Shown here in pieces: positions 29,338 to 41,234 of a stretch of 52,929 bases of DNA; position 1 is the first letter of the stretch, and each line of letters starts with the position of its first letter. Source of the stretch: Comamonadaceae bacterium (GTDB taxonomy: Bacteria; Pseudomonadota; Gammaproteobacteria; Burkholderiales; Burkholderiaceae_C); the NCBI GenBank assembly GCA_003599455.1, contig QZKF01000040.1:1-52929 (forward strand), in the 5' to 3' direction. The position numbers were made by a program, and so were the translations under genes. The notes below the pieces were generated by a model that was not told the origin of the DNA, did not search any database, and was given only the letters and a program-made list of their open reading frames with translations.

Positions 29338-30891
29338 ATGACCACGAGCATCCGCCAGAACGACCTGATCGAATCCGTTGCCGCCGCCCTGCAGTACATC
29401 AGCTACTACCACCCGGCCGACTACATCGCCCACCTGGCCCGTGCCTACGAGCGCGAGCAAAGCGCCGCCGCCAAGGACGCGATCGCGCAGATCCTGACCA
29501 ACAGCAAGATGAGCGCCACCGGCCACCGCCCGATCTGCCAGGACACCGGCATCGTCAACGTGTTCCTCAAGGTGGGCATGAACGTGAGGCTCGACGGCTT
29601 CACCGGCAGCCTGGAAGACGCCATCAACGAGGGCGTGCGCCAGGGCTACAACCACCCGGACAACCAGCTGCGCGCCTCGGTCGTGGCCGACCCGCAGTTC
29701 GCGCGCAAGAACACCAGGGACAACACGCCCGCCGTGATCTTCACCGAGCTCGTGCCCGGTGACACCGTGGAGGTGACGGTGGCCGCCAAGGGCGGTGGCA
29801 GCGAGAACAAGAGCAAGATGATCATGCTCAACCCCGGCGACTCGGTGGTCGACTGGGTGCTGAAAACCGTGCCCACCATGGGCGCCGGCTGGTGCCCGCC
29901 GGGCATGCTGGGCATCGGCATCGGCGGCACGGCCGAGAAAGCCGTGCTGATGGCCAAGGAAAGCCTGATGGACGACATCGACATGTACGAGCTGCAGGCC
30001 AAGGCGTCCAAAGGCAAGAAGCTCACGCAGGTGGAAGAGTTGCGCCTGGAGCTGTACGAGAAGGTCAACGCGCTGGGCATCGGCGCGCAGGGCCTGGGCG
30101 GTCTCACCACCGTGCTCGACATCAAGATCAAGATGTACCCCACGCACGCCGCCAGCAAGCCCGTGGCCATGATCCCCAACTGCGCCGCCACGCGCCACGC
30201 GCACTTCGTGCTCGACGGCAGCGGCCCGGTCTACCTGGACGCGCCCAGCCTGGACCTGTGGCCCAACGTGAACTGGGTGCCCGACACGCAGAAGAGCCAG
30301 CGCGTGGACCTGAACAAGCTGACGCCGGCCGAAGTGGCCAGCTGGAAGCCGGGCCAGACCCTGCTGCTCAACGGCAAGATGCTCACCGGCCGCGACGCCG
30401 CGCACAAGCGCATACAGACCATGCTGGCCAAGGGCGAAAAACTGCCGGTGGACTTCACCAACCGCGTCATCTACTACGTGGGCCCGGTCGATCCGGTGCG
30501 CGACGAGGCCGTGGGTCCGGCCGGCCCCACCACCGCCACGCGCATGGACGGTTTCACCGACATGATGCTGGAGCAGACCGGCCTGATCGCCATGATCGGC
30601 AAGGCCGAGCGCGGCCCGGTCGCCATCGAGTCGATCAAGAAGCACAAGAGCGCCTACCTGATGGCCGTGGGCGGCGCGGCCTACCTGGTGTCCAAGGCCA
30701 TCAAGCACGCCAAAGTGGTGGGCTTTGAAGACCTCGGCATGGAAGCCATCTACGAGTTCGACGTGGTCGACATGCCGGTGACGGTGGCGGTGGATTCGGG
30801 TGGCACCAGCGCCCACATCACCGGGCCGGCCGAGTGGCAACAGCGCATCGCCACCGGCGAATTCAAGGGCATAAGCGTCGCCGCCGCTTGA
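29338..30891 (+). CDS. Class I ([4Fe-4S]) fumarate hydratase
   Basis: An iron-sulfur fumarase with fused alpha and beta domains, 517 residues. Candidate cluster cysteines lie in RPICQDTG (Cys67), in [12 protein letters not shown] and in GWCPPGMLG. The C-terminal beta domain carries [16 protein letters not shown] and [17 protein letters not shown]. The same fold includes tartrate dehydratase, but the partnership with fumC and the length favour fumarase. The stop codon overlaps the murI start, so the two are translationally coupled. Confidence 0.93.
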   Translation: MTTSIRQNDLIESVAAALQYISYYHPADYIAHLARAYEREQSAAAKDAIAQILTNSKMSATGHRPICQDTGIVNVFLKVGMNVRLDGFTGSLEDAINEGVRQGYNHPDNQLRASVVADPQFARKNTRDNTPAVIFTELVPGDTVEVTVAAKGGGSENKSKMIMLNPGDSVVDWVLKTVPTMGAGWCPPGMLGIGIGGTAEKAVLMAKESLMDDIDMYELQAKASKGKKLTQVEELRLELYEKVNALGIGAQGLGGLTTVLDIKIKMYPTHAASKPVAMIPNCAATRHAHFVLDGSGPVYLDAPSLDLWPNVNWVPDTQKSQRVDLNKLTPAEVASWKPGQTLLLNGKMLTGRDAAHKRIQTMLAKGEKLPVDFTNRVIYYVGPVDPVRDEAVGPAGPTTATRMDGFTDMMLEQTGLIAMIGKAERGPVAIESIKKHKSAYLMAVGGAAYLVSKAIKHAKVVGFEDLGMEAIYEFDVVDMPVTVAVDSGGTSAHITGPAEWQQRIATGEFKGISVAAA

Positions 30892-31688
30892 AAACCGTCG
30901 GCGTGTTCGACAGCGGGGTCGGCGGCCTGAGCGTGCTGCGCGCGCTGCTGGCCGAGTTGCCCGGGGTGCGCTTCATCTATGTGGCCGACAGCGCCTACGC
31001 GCCCTACGGCGAGCGCACGGTCGGCGAGATCACGGACCGGTCGGAACGCATCACCGCGTGGCTGCTCAACACCCACCACATCGACGCTCTGGTGGTCGCC
31101 TGCAACACCGCCACGGCCATGGCCATCGACAGCCTGCGCACCACCCACCCCGACCTGCCCATCGTGGGCGTGGAGCCTGCGCTCAAGCCTGCCGCGGCGC
31201 TGAGCCGCACAGGCCACATCGGTGTGCTGGCCACGCGGGGCACGCTGCACAGCGCACGGTTTGCGCGCCTGCGCGCCCAGCTCGAAAGCAACACCTCAAC
31301 GCCGCTGCATTTCGTCTGCCAGCCGTGCGACGGACTGGCCGACGCCATCGAGCGTGACGACCTGCAAGCGCAACAGGTCCTGTGCGAACGCTACGCGCAG
31401 GCCTTGCGGGACCAGGCACCGGGCGACATGGACACGGTGGTGCTGGGCTGCACGCACTACCCGTTTGCCGCCGACCGGCTGGGCCAGCTCCTGGGCCCGG
31501 ACGTGACCCTGATCGATACCGGCATCGCGGTCGCACGGCGCACGCGCGACGTGCTGGGCATTGCCCGCGCGGCGGACGGGGATCCGGTGCCGCCCCTGCT
31601 GCTGTCCACCGGCGACCCCACCCTGCTGTCGCAGGCGGCCCAACGCTGGCTCGGCCTGCTGGCCCAGGCCGGGAAACTAGAGACCTGA
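30888..31688 (+). CDS. murI: Glutamate racemase
   Basis: Makes D-glutamate for peptidoglycan from L-glutamate. The protein starts [20 protein letters not shown] after the initiator, and the two catalytic cysteines lie in ACNTATAM (Cys72) and LGCTHYPF (Cys188). The TTG at 30888 overlaps the TGA of the upstream fumarase gene, giving 266 residues and translational coupling. A GTG at 30903 would cut the VFDSGVGG motif close to its start. Its 3' end overlaps the end of the convergent MFS gene by 12 bases. Confidence 0.92.
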   Translation: MKTVGVFDSGVGGLSVLRALLAELPGVRFIYVADSAYAPYGERTVGEITDRSERITAWLLNTHHIDALVVACNTATAMAIDSLRTTHPDLPIVGVEPALKPAAALSRTGHIGVLATRGTLHSARFARLRAQLESNTSTPLHFVCQPCDGLADAIERDDLQAQQVLCERYAQALRDQAPGDMDTVVLGCTHYPFAADRLGQLLGPDVTLIDTGIAVARRTRDVLGIARAADGDPVPPLLLSTGDPTLLSQAAQRWLGLLAQAGKLET

Positions 31689-32993
31689 CGCGCTGCCCGG
31701 CTGCAGGGCGGCCTCCCGGCCGCGCTGCATGTTCACCGGCATCAGGAGCGCGAGCCCGATCACGAACAGCACCGCGGTGAAGCCGATCGCCAGGCGCTGG
31801 TTGCCCCCGGTCATCCAGGTGATGGCGCCGTAGCTCAGCGGTCCGATGATGCTGGCCACGCGGGTGGCGAAGGTCCACAGGCCAAAGAACTCGGCCAGTT
31901 GCGCGGGCGGCGCCAGCATGCCGGCCATGGCCCGGCCGGACGACTGGCTCGACCCCATGCACACACCGGCGATGGCCGCGGCGTACCAGAAGCCGCCTTT
32001 GGTGGTGGTGATCGCCGCGATGATGCAGGTGGCCACCCAGCCCACCAGCGTGATGCCCAGCGCCAGCTTGTGGCCCAGGCGGTCCTGCCAGTAGCCGAAC
32101 GCCAGCGCACCCAGCGCGGCCGCGATGTTGAGCACGAAGATCAGCACCATAGTTTCCTGCTGCACGAAGCCGATCACCTGCTCGGCGTAGATCGCAGCCA
32201 GCGTGATGGCCACCGCCACGCCACCCTGGTAGGCGGCCACGCAGGCCAGCAACCACATGAAGTCTCGGTAGCGGCGCGCCTGCTGGAAGGTGCGCCTCAG
32301 CTGGCGCAGCGACTCGCGCCACCCGGCCGCACCGGCGGGCCCCGCCTGAGGCTGGGCCCGCTCGCGCAACAGCGCCAGCGTGAACAAGGCCGCCACGGCA
32401 AACACGCCCGCGGTGATCAGCATGGTGACCGGCACGAACTGCGCGGCCTTCTGTCCCTGGGACTGCGCCCACAGCACGTAACCCAGACACAGGCCCAGGG
32501 CCAGCATGCCACCCACGTAGCCCAGGCTCCAGCCCCAGCCGCTGACCCGCCCCATGGCCTGAGGACGCGCGAGTTCGGGCAGGAAGGCCGCCACCAGGGA
32601 CTCGCCCCAGGCGAAAAACACATTGGAGACGACGATGAGCACCATGCCCAGCACCACGGCACCCGGCCCCACGAGGCCGAGCGCGGCCGTGGCAAGCACG
32701 CAGCCCAGCGTGGTCATCATCAACAGGCGCTTCTTGGCGGCATGGCGGTCGGCCCAGGCACCCATGGCCGGAATGGTGAACATCACGATCAGGTGCGAAA
32801 CGCTCAGCGCCAGCGTCCAGGCAAACGTGGCCCAGTCGGCACCACCGGCCACCGCGCCCACGAAGTAGGCCGCGAACACCGCGGTGATCACCACCGTGGT
32901 GTAGCCCGAGTTGGCGAAGTCGAACATCGCCCAGCCGAACACCTCGCGCTTGCGCACACCGGGGTTCAGGGCATCGGTGGAGAAAAAGGCCAT
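31677..32993 (-). CDS. MFS transporter, UMF1 family
   Basis: A 438-residue protein with about twelve membrane helices. The UMF1 (Atg22-like) character is seen in the start FGWAMFDFANSGYTTVVITAVFAAYF, the AWADRHAAKKR loop and the SQSSGRAMAGMLAPPAQLAEFFGLW segment. The substrate is unknown. The ATG at 32993 starts just before the conserved region; a further 8 codons upstream are not supported. It converges on murI with overlapping ends. Confidence 0.88.
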   Translation of the reverse strand: MAFFSTDALNPGVRKREVFGWAMFDFANSGYTTVVITAVFAAYFVGAVAGGADWATFAWTLALSVSHLIVMFTIPAMGAWADRHAAKKRLLMMTTLGCVLATAALGLVGPGAVVLGMVLIVVSNVFFAWGESLVAAFLPELARPQAMGRVSGWGWSLGYVGGMLALGLCLGYVLWAQSQGQKAAQFVPVTMLITAGVFAVAALFTLALLRERAQPQAGPAGAAGWRESLRQLRRTFQQARRYRDFMWLLACVAAYQGGVAVAITLAAIYAEQVIGFVQQETMVLIFVLNIAAALGALAFGYWQDRLGHKLALGITLVGWVATCIIAAITTTKGGFWYAAAIAGVCMGSSQSSGRAMAGMLAPPAQLAEFFGLWTFATRVASIIGPLSYGAITWMTGGNQRLAIGFTAVLFVIGLALLMPVNMQRGREAALQPGSASGL

Positions 32994-33055
32994 GAGGACT
33001 CCAGACCGCGAGGCCATCCGCTCGCGCTGAGCCGGAGTCTATTCCGTGTGGATGA

Positions 33056-33075
33056 CCGGGCCTTCAAAGGCCCGG
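33056..33075. terminator. 9-bp GC-rich hairpin after the conserved hypothetical gene
   Basis: CCGGGCCTT and AAGGCCCGG pair around a 2-base loop directly past the stop codon of the minus-strand gene at 33082. No T tract follows in either direction, so it may be a stem that protects the 3' end or a weak terminator. Confidence 0.4.
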
Positions 33076-33081
33076 CATTGC

Positions 33082-33705
33082 TCAGTGCAGGTGGCGCGGC
33101 TTGCGCGGGCCGCCATGGCCCGAGGGACCACCGTAGCCGCGCGGCGGCTTGCCCAGTTGCATGGAACTCACCAGGGCATCGAAGCGCTGGGTGAAGAGCT
33201 TGTCGATCGAGACCACCACGTCGCCGAGCTCGGCGGGATCGAAGTGGCGCTCCATGATGTGCAGCACGTCCTGCACCAGCAGATCGCGCTGCACCTGCAT
33301 GATGGCGGCCGGCGTGGGGCCCACGAAACACATCAGGAAGTCGTCGCGTGCCTCTTCTTCCGACGAGTCGTCTTCCTCGTCGTACTCGGCGTCGTAGAAC
33401 GAGACCTCCAGCGGCGCACCGGCCGAGGCAATGTCGTTCAGGCCCATGCAGGCCTCTTCGATCACCTGGCGGAAATCCTCGTCGCCGGGCACCGTCCAGC
33501 AGATCTGCAGCACGTGCGCTTCGGCGTCGAAGCGGATGCCGGGCTCGTCTTCATAACTGCTCTCGGCCGCCGCCGCGAGCGATCGCGCACCGGCGTATTG
33601 CCACAGGGGTTTGAGCGCATCCTGGATCTGGCCGTAAGCCACGTCCTCGCGCAACGGAACGTCGCCGTGCACATGGATCTCGAAGGGCGCGTTGTATCGG
33701 GTCAT
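33082..33705 (-). CDS. Conserved hypothetical protein, acidic with a basic glycine-rich tail
   Basis: A 207-residue cytosolic protein I cannot assign to a known function. It begins TRYNAPFEIHVHGDVPLRED after the ATG at 33705. A central acidic run (YDEEDDSSEEEARDD, about 107-121) separates two folded parts, and the C-terminus is rich in Gly, Pro and Arg (PPRGYGGPSGHGG). No membrane segment or signal is seen. I recall close relatives only in Burkholderiales. It sits alone between the MFS gene and the tRNA cluster. Confidence 0.8.
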   Translation of the reverse strand: MTRYNAPFEIHVHGDVPLREDVAYGQIQDALKPLWQYAGARSLAAAAESSYEDEPGIRFDAEAHVLQICWTVPGDEDFRQVIEEACMGLNDIASAGAPLEVSFYDAEYDEEDDSSEEEARDDFLMCFVGPTPAAIMQVQRDLLVQDVLHIMERHFDPAELGDVVVSIDKLFTQRFDALVSSMQLGKPPRGYGGPSGHGGPRKPRHLH

Positions 33706-33746
33706 GGAAACTCACTGTACCGGCGAAACCGGAAAAATCCTAGGGG

Positions 33747-33835
33747 TGGTGCCTCGAAGCGGGCTCGAACCGCTAAGCCCTTCTCAGGGCGGGAGATTTT
33801 AAGTCTCCTGTGTTTGCCAGTTTCACCATCGAGGC
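33747..33835 (-). tRNA. tRNA-Leu (anticodon UAA)
   Basis: An 89-base tRNA with a seven-pair acceptor stem (GCCTCGA/TCGAGGC) and encoded CCA. The anticodon stem-loop GGAGA-CTTAAAA-TCTCC puts TAA at positions 34-36. The long variable arm is the class II (Leu) type. It is the last of three tRNA genes on the minus strand. Confidence 0.95.
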
Positions 33836-33857
33836 CACGGTGAATTGTCGCAGGTTG

Positions 33858-33896
33858 AAAAAACGAAGGCCCCGTCAACGCAGCGTTGGCGGGGCC
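33858..33896 (-). terminator. Intrinsic terminator between tRNA-Cys and tRNA-Leu
   Basis: The arms GGCCCCGTCAACG (33868-33880) and CGTTGGCGGGGCC (33884-33896) form a 13-bp stem with one G-T pair and a 3-base loop. Six A at 33858-33863 give a T tract on the minus strand, four bases past the stem. Confidence 0.75.
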
Positions 33897-33907
33897 CATG
33901 TTCCATC

Positions 33908-33981
33908 TGGAGGCGCGATCCGGAGTCGAACCGGACTAACCGGATTTGCAATCCGTTGCATAACCGCTTTGCTATCGCGCC
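33908..33981 (-). tRNA. tRNA-Cys (anticodon GCA)
   Basis: A 74-base tRNA with acceptor stem GGCGCGA/TCGCGCC, encoded CCA and anticodon loop TTGCAAA, so anticodon GCA. It lies between two terminator hairpins. Confidence 0.96.
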
Positions 33982-34021
33982 GTCAGGAGCGGCGCCGAAA
34001 GCACCGATCTGAAACTCTGAC

Positions 34022-34049
34022 AAAAAAGGGAAGCAGAGCTTCCCTTTTT
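34022..34049 (-). terminator. Intrinsic terminator between tRNA-Gly and tRNA-Cys
   Basis: AAGGGAAGC and GCTTCCCTT (34026-34034, 34038-34046) pair around a 3-base loop. The A run at 34022-34027 gives a T tract on the minus strand directly after the stem. Confidence 0.8.
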
Positions 34050-34054
34050 GAATC

Positions 34055-34130
<76 letters not shown>

Positions 34131-34167
34131 ATTTTTTGCCGCACCGAGTGTTTTTCGGTGAGCCATG

Positions 34168-34197
34168 ATTCTAACCCGAAAAATGAGGCCCTTTCAA
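34168..34197 (-). promoter_or_regulatory. Sigma-70 promoter of the tRNA-Gly-Cys-Leu cluster
   Basis: On the minus strand TTGAAA (34192-34197) and TAGAAT (34168-34173) are spaced by 18 bases. The start would fall near 34161, about 30 bases before the tRNA-Gly 5' end. It is the only good promoter seen for the three tRNAs. Confidence 0.7.
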
Positions 34198-34217
34198 GCC
34201 CTCTTCATCTTTTTTGA

Positions 34218-36650
<2,433 letters not shown>

Positions 36651-36751
36651 TTCAACCTCGACTAAAACGGGTAAATGGGGTCGGTGCGGGCGATCTCAAC
36701 CGGACGCATCCGTGACGGGGTTGGTGGGCTGAGTGCCCGGTCAGCAATCGT

Positions 36752-38017
36752 TCAAGCCTGCTTGGCCGCTTCGCGGTACACCAGCAGGGGAGGCTTGCTC
36801 TCTTCGATGGTCGACTCATCGACCACCACCTTTTCGACGTTGCTCATGCCTGGCAGATCGAACATGGTGTCGATCAGCGCGTTTTCCAGGATCGACCTCA
36901 GGCCGCGCGCGCCGGTCTTGCGCGCCAGGGCCTTGCGGGCGATCGCCTTGAGCGCGGCGGGCCGCACTTCCAGTTCCGCGCCTTCCATGGCCAGCAAGCG
37001 CGAGAACTGCTTGACGACCGCGTTCTTGGGCTCGGTGAGGATTTCGACCAGCGCGTCTTCGCTGAGTTCCGACAAAGCGGCAATCACGGGAACACGACCC
37101 ACCAGTTCGGGGATGAGGCCGAACTTGATCAGGTCTTCGGGCTCGATTTCCTTGAAGGCTTCGGTCAGGCTGCGCTGCTTCTTGCTCTTCACCGTGGCGC
37201 TGAAGCCGATGCCCGAGGCCTCGGTGCGGTTCTCGATGATCTTTTCCAGCCCGGCGAACGCGCCGCCGCAGATGAACAGGATGTTGGTCGTGTCGACCTG
37301 CAGGAAATCCTGGTTGGGATGCTTGCGCCCGCCCTGGGGCGGCACCGAGGCCATGGTGCCCTCGATGAGCTTGAGCAGCGCCTGTTGCACGCCCTCGCCC
37401 GACACGTCGCGCGTGATGGACGGGTTGTCCGACTTGCGGGTGATCTTGTCGATCTCGTCGATGTAGACGATGCCCTGCTGCGCGCGCTCGACGTCGTAGT
37501 TGCAGCTCTGCAGCAGCTTGGCGACGATGTTCTCCACGTCCTCGCCGACGTAGCCGGCTTCGGTCAGCGTGGTGGCGTCGGCCATCACGAAGGGCACGTT
37601 CAGCATGCGCGCCATGGTCTGGGCCAGCAGCGTCTTGCCCGAGCCCGTGGGTCCGATCAGCAGGATGTTGCTCTTGGCCAGCTCCACGTCGTCCTTGCGG
37701 GCGTTCTGCTTGTGGCGCAGGCGCTTGTAGTGGTTGTAGACCGCCACAGCCAGGGCGCGCTTGGCGTTTTGCTGGCCGATGACGTAGTTGTCGAGATTGG
37801 ACTTGAGCTGGGCGGGCGTGGGCACGTCGTCGCCCGAGGCTTTCACCGATTCGAGACCGGGCAACTCGTCACGGATGATGTCGTTGCACAGGTCGATGCA
37901 CTCGTCGCAGATGAACACCGAGGGACCGGCGATCAGCTTCTTGACCTCGTGCTGGCTCTTGCCGCAAAACGAGCAGTAGAGCGCTTTTTCACTGGAGGCG
38001 GCTTTTTTGTCGGCCAT
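36752..38017 (-). CDS. clpX: ATP-dependent Clp protease, ATP-binding subunit ClpX
   Basis: The AAA+ unfoldase that feeds ClpP. The 421 residues have an N-terminal zinc-binding domain with CSFC and CDEC cysteine pairs, the Walker A GPTGSGKT, Walker [11 protein letters not shown] and the ClpP-docking IGF loop in [10 protein letters not shown]. The pore motif lies in [11 protein letters not shown]. The ATG at 38017 starts [18 protein letters not shown]; the 15-codon upstream extension is unlike the family. Confidence 0.98.
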   Translation of the reverse strand: MADKKAASSEKALYCSFCGKSQHEVKKLIAGPSVFICDECIDLCNDIIRDELPGLESVKASGDDVPTPAQLKSNLDNYVIGQQNAKRALAVAVYNHYKRLRHKQNARKDDVELAKSNILLIGPTGSGKTLLAQTMARMLNVPFVMADATTLTEAGYVGEDVENIVAKLLQSCNYDVERAQQGIVYIDEIDKITRKSDNPSITRDVSGEGVQQALLKLIEGTMASVPPQGGRKHPNQDFLQVDTTNILFICGGAFAGLEKIIENRTEASGIGFSATVKSKKQRSLTEAFKEIEPEDLIKFGLIPELVGRVPVIAALSELSEDALVEILTEPKNAVVKQFSRLLAMEGAELEVRPAALKAIARKALARKTGARGLRSILENALIDTMFDLPGMSNVEKVVVDESTIEESKPPLLVYREAAKQA

Positions 38018-38159
38018 AGGTGTGGGAGATCGGGTGAAGCAGTAACAACAATGATAGTTCAAGCCCCGGCGGGGCCAAACGGGGGAAAAGCGACCGTTTT
38101 GGCGCTGTCTCCCGGGTTTGGCGGCCCACCCGAAGCCGTCAAGGCAGGGCCCGAAGGCT

Positions 38160-38777
38160 TCAAGCCGTGCCGGGACGCTTGTCGATGACCTTGTCGATCA
38201 GGCCGTATTCGGCCGATTCGGCAGCGGACATGTAGTAGTCGCGCTCCGTATCGCGTGCGATGCGGTCCAGCGGCTGGCCGGTGCGTTCGGCCAGGATCTT
38301 GTTGAGCTGTTCGCGGGTCTTCAGGATTTCGCGGGCCTGGATTTCAATCTCGGTCGCCTGACCACGGCTGCCACCCGAAGGCTGGTGAATCATGATCTTG
38401 GAGTTGGGCAGCGAGAACCGCTTGCCCTTGGTGCCCGCCGCCAGAAGGAACGCGCCCATGCTGGCAGCGAAGCCGCAGCACAGCGTGGACACATCGGGCT
38501 TGATGAAGTTCATGGTGTCGAAAACCGCCATGCCGGCGCTCACCGAACCGCCGGGCGAGTTGATGTAGAACGAGATGTCCTTGTCCGGGTTCTCGCTTTC
38601 CAGGAACAGCAGCTGCGCCACCACCAGGTTGGCCGACTGGTCATTGACCTCGCCCACCAGGAAGATCACGCGCTCCTTGAGCAGGCGCGAATAGATGTCG
38701 TAGGCGCGCTCGCCGCGACCCGAGGTCTCGATGACCATGGGCACCATGCCCAAACCTTGAATGTCCATTGCGCTCAT
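38160..38777 (-). CDS. clpP: ATP-dependent Clp protease, proteolytic subunit ClpP
   Basis: A tetradecameric serine peptidase. The 205 residues carry the catalytic triad Ser106 (GFAASMGAF), His131 (IMIHQPSGG) and Asp180 (ERDYYMSA), with the same spacing as in E. coli ClpP. GGAG six bases before the ATG at 38777 supports that start. It lies between tig and clpX; 142 bases separate it from clpX with no clear terminator, so readthrough is likely. Confidence 0.98.
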   Translation of the reverse strand: MSAMDIQGLGMVPMVIETSGRGERAYDIYSRLLKERVIFLVGEVNDQSANLVVAQLLFLESENPDKDISFYINSPGGSVSAGMAVFDTMNFIKPDVSTLCCGFAASMGAFLLAAGTKGKRFSLPNSKIMIHQPSGGSRGQATEIEIQAREILKTREQLNKILAERTGQPLDRIARDTERDYYMSAAESAEYGLIDKVIDKRPGTA

Positions 38778-38904
38778 GCGTTTCTCCATGTGTTGATGCT
38801 TGTCATGTCACTACTGTAACCAACCCGGCGTGGCCCCATGGCACCCCGGTGCAAGACCGGAACGTCCGCAGGGGTGCGGGCACCCGCAGATGGGGCGCAA
38901 AACA

Positions 38905-38936
38905 GAAAAAGAAAGGGCGGATCGCTCCGCCCTTTT
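38905..38936 (-). terminator. Intrinsic terminator after tig
   Basis: AAAGGGCGGA and TCCGCCCTTT pair around a 4-base loop (38912-38935). A T-rich tail follows on the minus strand (38911-38905). It separates tig from clpP, so clpPX may have their own promoter between 38778 and 38904. Confidence 0.75.
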
Positions 38937-38957
38937 CCGTGGACCGCAACGAGGCGA

Positions 38958-40268
38958 TCAGGCTTGCGCCATCAGCTCGTCGAAGCTGACCGCCTTTTCG
39001 GTGACCTGCGCCTTGGACAGGACGAATTCCGTGACGTTGTTCTCGATCACGATGGCCTCGACCTCGGCCATGCGGCGGTTGTCGCCCTGGTACCAGCGCA
39101 CCACGTCCGACGGCTTCTCGTAAGACGCCGCCAGTTCCTCGATGTGGGCCTTGATCTGCTCGGGCCTGGCGTGCAGCTCGCTGGCACGCACCAGTTCGGC
39201 CACCACCAGACCCAGGCGCACGCGGCGCTCGGCCTGCGGGCGGAACAGCTCTTCGGGGATCGGGGCCTTCTCGGCGTCCTTCACACCGCGCTGCTTGAGG
39301 TCGGCGCGCGCGCCTTCGACCAGGCGGTCGAGTTCGGCCTGCACCACGGACTTGGGCAGGTCCAGCTCGGCCTTGGACACGAGCGCGTCCATCACGGCCT
39401 GCTTGTTGCGGGCCTGCAGGCGGAACTTGACTTCGCGCTCGAGGTTCTTGCGGATGTCGGCGCGCAGGCCTTCGACCGTGCCGTCGGCAATGCCCAGCGA
39501 CTTGGCAAAGGCCTCGTCCACCGTGGGCAGGTTCGCGGCTTCGATCTTGTTGACCGTGACCAGGAAGTCGGCGGTCTTGCCGGCCACGTCCTTGCCGTGG
39601 TAGTCGGCCGGGAAGGCCAGCGGGAAGGTCTTGGACTCGCCGCTCTTCATGCCACGCACCGCGTCTTCGAACTCCTTGAGCATCTGGCCGTCGCCCACGA
39701 TGAACTGGAAGGCCTCGGCCTTGCCGCCCTCGAAGGGCTCGCCGTCGATCTTGCCGGCGAAATCGATGGTGACGCGGTCGCCGTCCTGCGCGGCCTGGTC
39801 CTGCGCGCGCTGCGCGAAGGTGCGGCGCTGCTTGCGCAGGATGTCCAGCGTGCGGTCGATGGCGGCGTCGGTCACTTCGGCCGAGACCTTTTCCACCGCG
39901 GCGGTCGACAGGTCTTCAATCTTGACTTCGGGGTAGACCTCGAACACCGCGTCGAAGGCCAGCTGGCCTTCGGGCGCGCCTTCCTTCTCGGTGATCCTGG
40001 GCTGGCCGGCCACGCGCAGCTGCGCTTCGTTGGCGGCGCTGGTGAAGGCTTCGCCGACCTTGTCGTTCATCACTTCGTAGTGCACCGAGTAGCCGTAGCG
40101 CTGGGCCACCACATTCATCGGCACCTTGCCGGGACGGAAACCGTCCATCTTCACGTCGCGCGCAATGCGCTTGAGGCGGTTGGACACCTCGTTCTGGATC
40201 ACATCGGCCGGCAGCGTCAGCGTGATCTTGCGCTCGAGCTTTTCCAGGGTTTCAACGGTCACGGTCAT
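38958..40268 (-). CDS. tig: Trigger factor chaperone
   Basis: A ribosome-bound chaperone and prolyl isomerase. The 436 residues contain the ribosome-binding signature GFRPGKVP in DGFRPGKVPMNVV (about residue 44), the FKBP-type domain with DRVTIDFAGKIDGEPFEGG (about 155-173) and the helical C-terminal substrate domain. GGAG before the ATG at 40268 fits. It starts the tig-clpP-clpX-lon block. Confidence 0.98.
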   Translation of the reverse strand: MTVTVETLEKLERKITLTLPADVIQNEVSNRLKRIARDVKMDGFRPGKVPMNVVAQRYGYSVHYEVMNDKVGEAFTSAANEAQLRVAGQPRITEKEGAPEGQLAFDAVFEVYPEVKIEDLSTAAVEKVSAEVTDAAIDRTLDILRKQRRTFAQRAQDQAAQDGDRVTIDFAGKIDGEPFEGGKAEAFQFIVGDGQMLKEFEDAVRGMKSGESKTFPLAFPADYHGKDVAGKTADFLVTVNKIEAANLPTVDEAFAKSLGIADGTVEGLRADIRKNLEREVKFRLQARNKQAVMDALVSKAELDLPKSVVQAELDRLVEGARADLKQRGVKDAEKAPIPEELFRPQAERRVRLGLVVAELVRASELHARPEQIKAHIEELAASYEKPSDVVRWYQGDNRRMAEVEAIVIENNVTEFVLSKAQVTEKAVSFDELMAQA

Positions 40269-40341
40269 GGCTTTCTCCAAAGGGTGTCGGTCAACCAGCC
40301 TGCCTGGCCGACCCGGGGGATGTGTTCGTTCGTCTGTGGTG

Positions 40342-40428
40342 TGGTGCGCGGGGGGGGACTCGAACCCCCACACCATTGCTGGCGTCAGGACCTAAACCTG
40401 GTGCGTCTACCAATTTCGCCACCCGCGC
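40342..40428 (-). tRNA. tRNA-Leu (anticodon UAG)
   Basis: An 87-base class II tRNA with acceptor stem GCGCGGG/CCCGCGC, a long variable arm and encoded CCA. The anticodon loop TTTAGGT gives UAG. It lies 73 bases upstream of tig on the same strand and may share its transcript. A TACAAT element on the minus strand (40504-40509) is a possible -10. Confidence 0.96.
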
Positions 40429-40537
40429 GCCTCGTAGGGGGTTTTCCGGAGCAGCGCAAAAGCAGCGCTGTTGGCCCAGTTGTCCTCTTCACGGCAACCT
40501 TAGATTGTAGCCGCTGCGGGTTCTCCGGCCGGTGGGC

Positions 40538-41185
40538 TCAGCGCTCGAGCCGGTGGCGCAGCGCCCGCACCGCGCTGCCCGGCGTGGTGAGCACCGGCAG
40601 GCCCACCGCCCGGTGCACCGCCAGCTGCGCGCGCGCCATGCTGAACTGCGACAGCGCGATCACGTCGCAGCCCTGCCCCACCAGCCAGCGCGCGGCCTCC
40701 ACCACCCGCGCGTCGTGCCCGGCGTCGTCGCCCCGGTTGAGCGCATCCATGGCGCCCTCGGCCAGACAGGTGATCAGCTCGGTGCCGGGCGGAAACTCGG
40801 GCGGCATCGAGGTCAGCGTGGGCGCGAACGAAGCCACCAGGCCGATGCGGCCCCCGCGCGCGACCGCCACCGCCTCGGCCACCATGGCCTCGTTGGGCTT
40901 GAGCACCGGCATGTGCGGCCGGCGCGCGGCCACCGCCTCGATGCAGGACCCGAACGCCGAGCAGGTGAACAGGATGCCACGCGCGCCCGTGCCCTCGGCA
41001 TAGGCCGCCAGGGACTCGAACCGGCGGTGCATGTCCGCGTCCAGGCCCGCGCCGCTGCGCGCCAGGTCGGCCGAGAGGCTGTCGTCCATCAGGTTCATGC
41101 GCACCGCCTCGGGCCAGGCCCGGGCGAGCTCTTCGTTGATGGGCGCGACCGAGTGCGCCAGCGCGTGTATCAGGGCGATTCGCAT
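40538..41185 (-). CDS. Asp/Glu/hydantoin racemase-family protein
   Basis: A 215-residue protein of the aspartate/glutamate racemase fold. The two cysteine loops are seen as ILFTCSAFGSC and, in the second half, a LSQFSMA segment that lacks the second catalytic cysteine. The remaining pattern ALIHALAHSV at the start and GLVASFAPT is typical of arylmalonate-decarboxylase-like and hydantoin-racemase-like members. The missing second cysteine argues for a single-cysteine enzyme rather than a two-base racemase. The substrate is unknown. AAAGGA before the ATG at 41185 supports the start. Confidence 0.75.
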   Translation of the reverse strand: MRIALIHALAHSVAPINEELARAWPEAVRMNLMDDSLSADLARSGAGLDADMHRRFESLAAYAEGTGARGILFTCSAFGSCIEAVAARRPHMPVLKPNEAMVAEAVAVARGGRIGLVASFAPTLTSMPPEFPPGTELITCLAEGAMDALNRGDDAGHDARVVEAARWLVGQGCDVIALSQFSMARAQLAVHRAVGLPVLTTPGSAVRALRHRLER

Positions 41186-41234
41186 GGTGTCCTTTCCGGC
41201 CGGGAACATCCACGCATTTTGCGTCCTGCCGGGC

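Noticed and set aside
30834..30888. murI start at GTG 30834
   Set aside because: The 18 added residues are the fumarase C-terminus in another frame and unlike MurI; the TTG at 30888 precedes the conserved [12 protein letters not shown].
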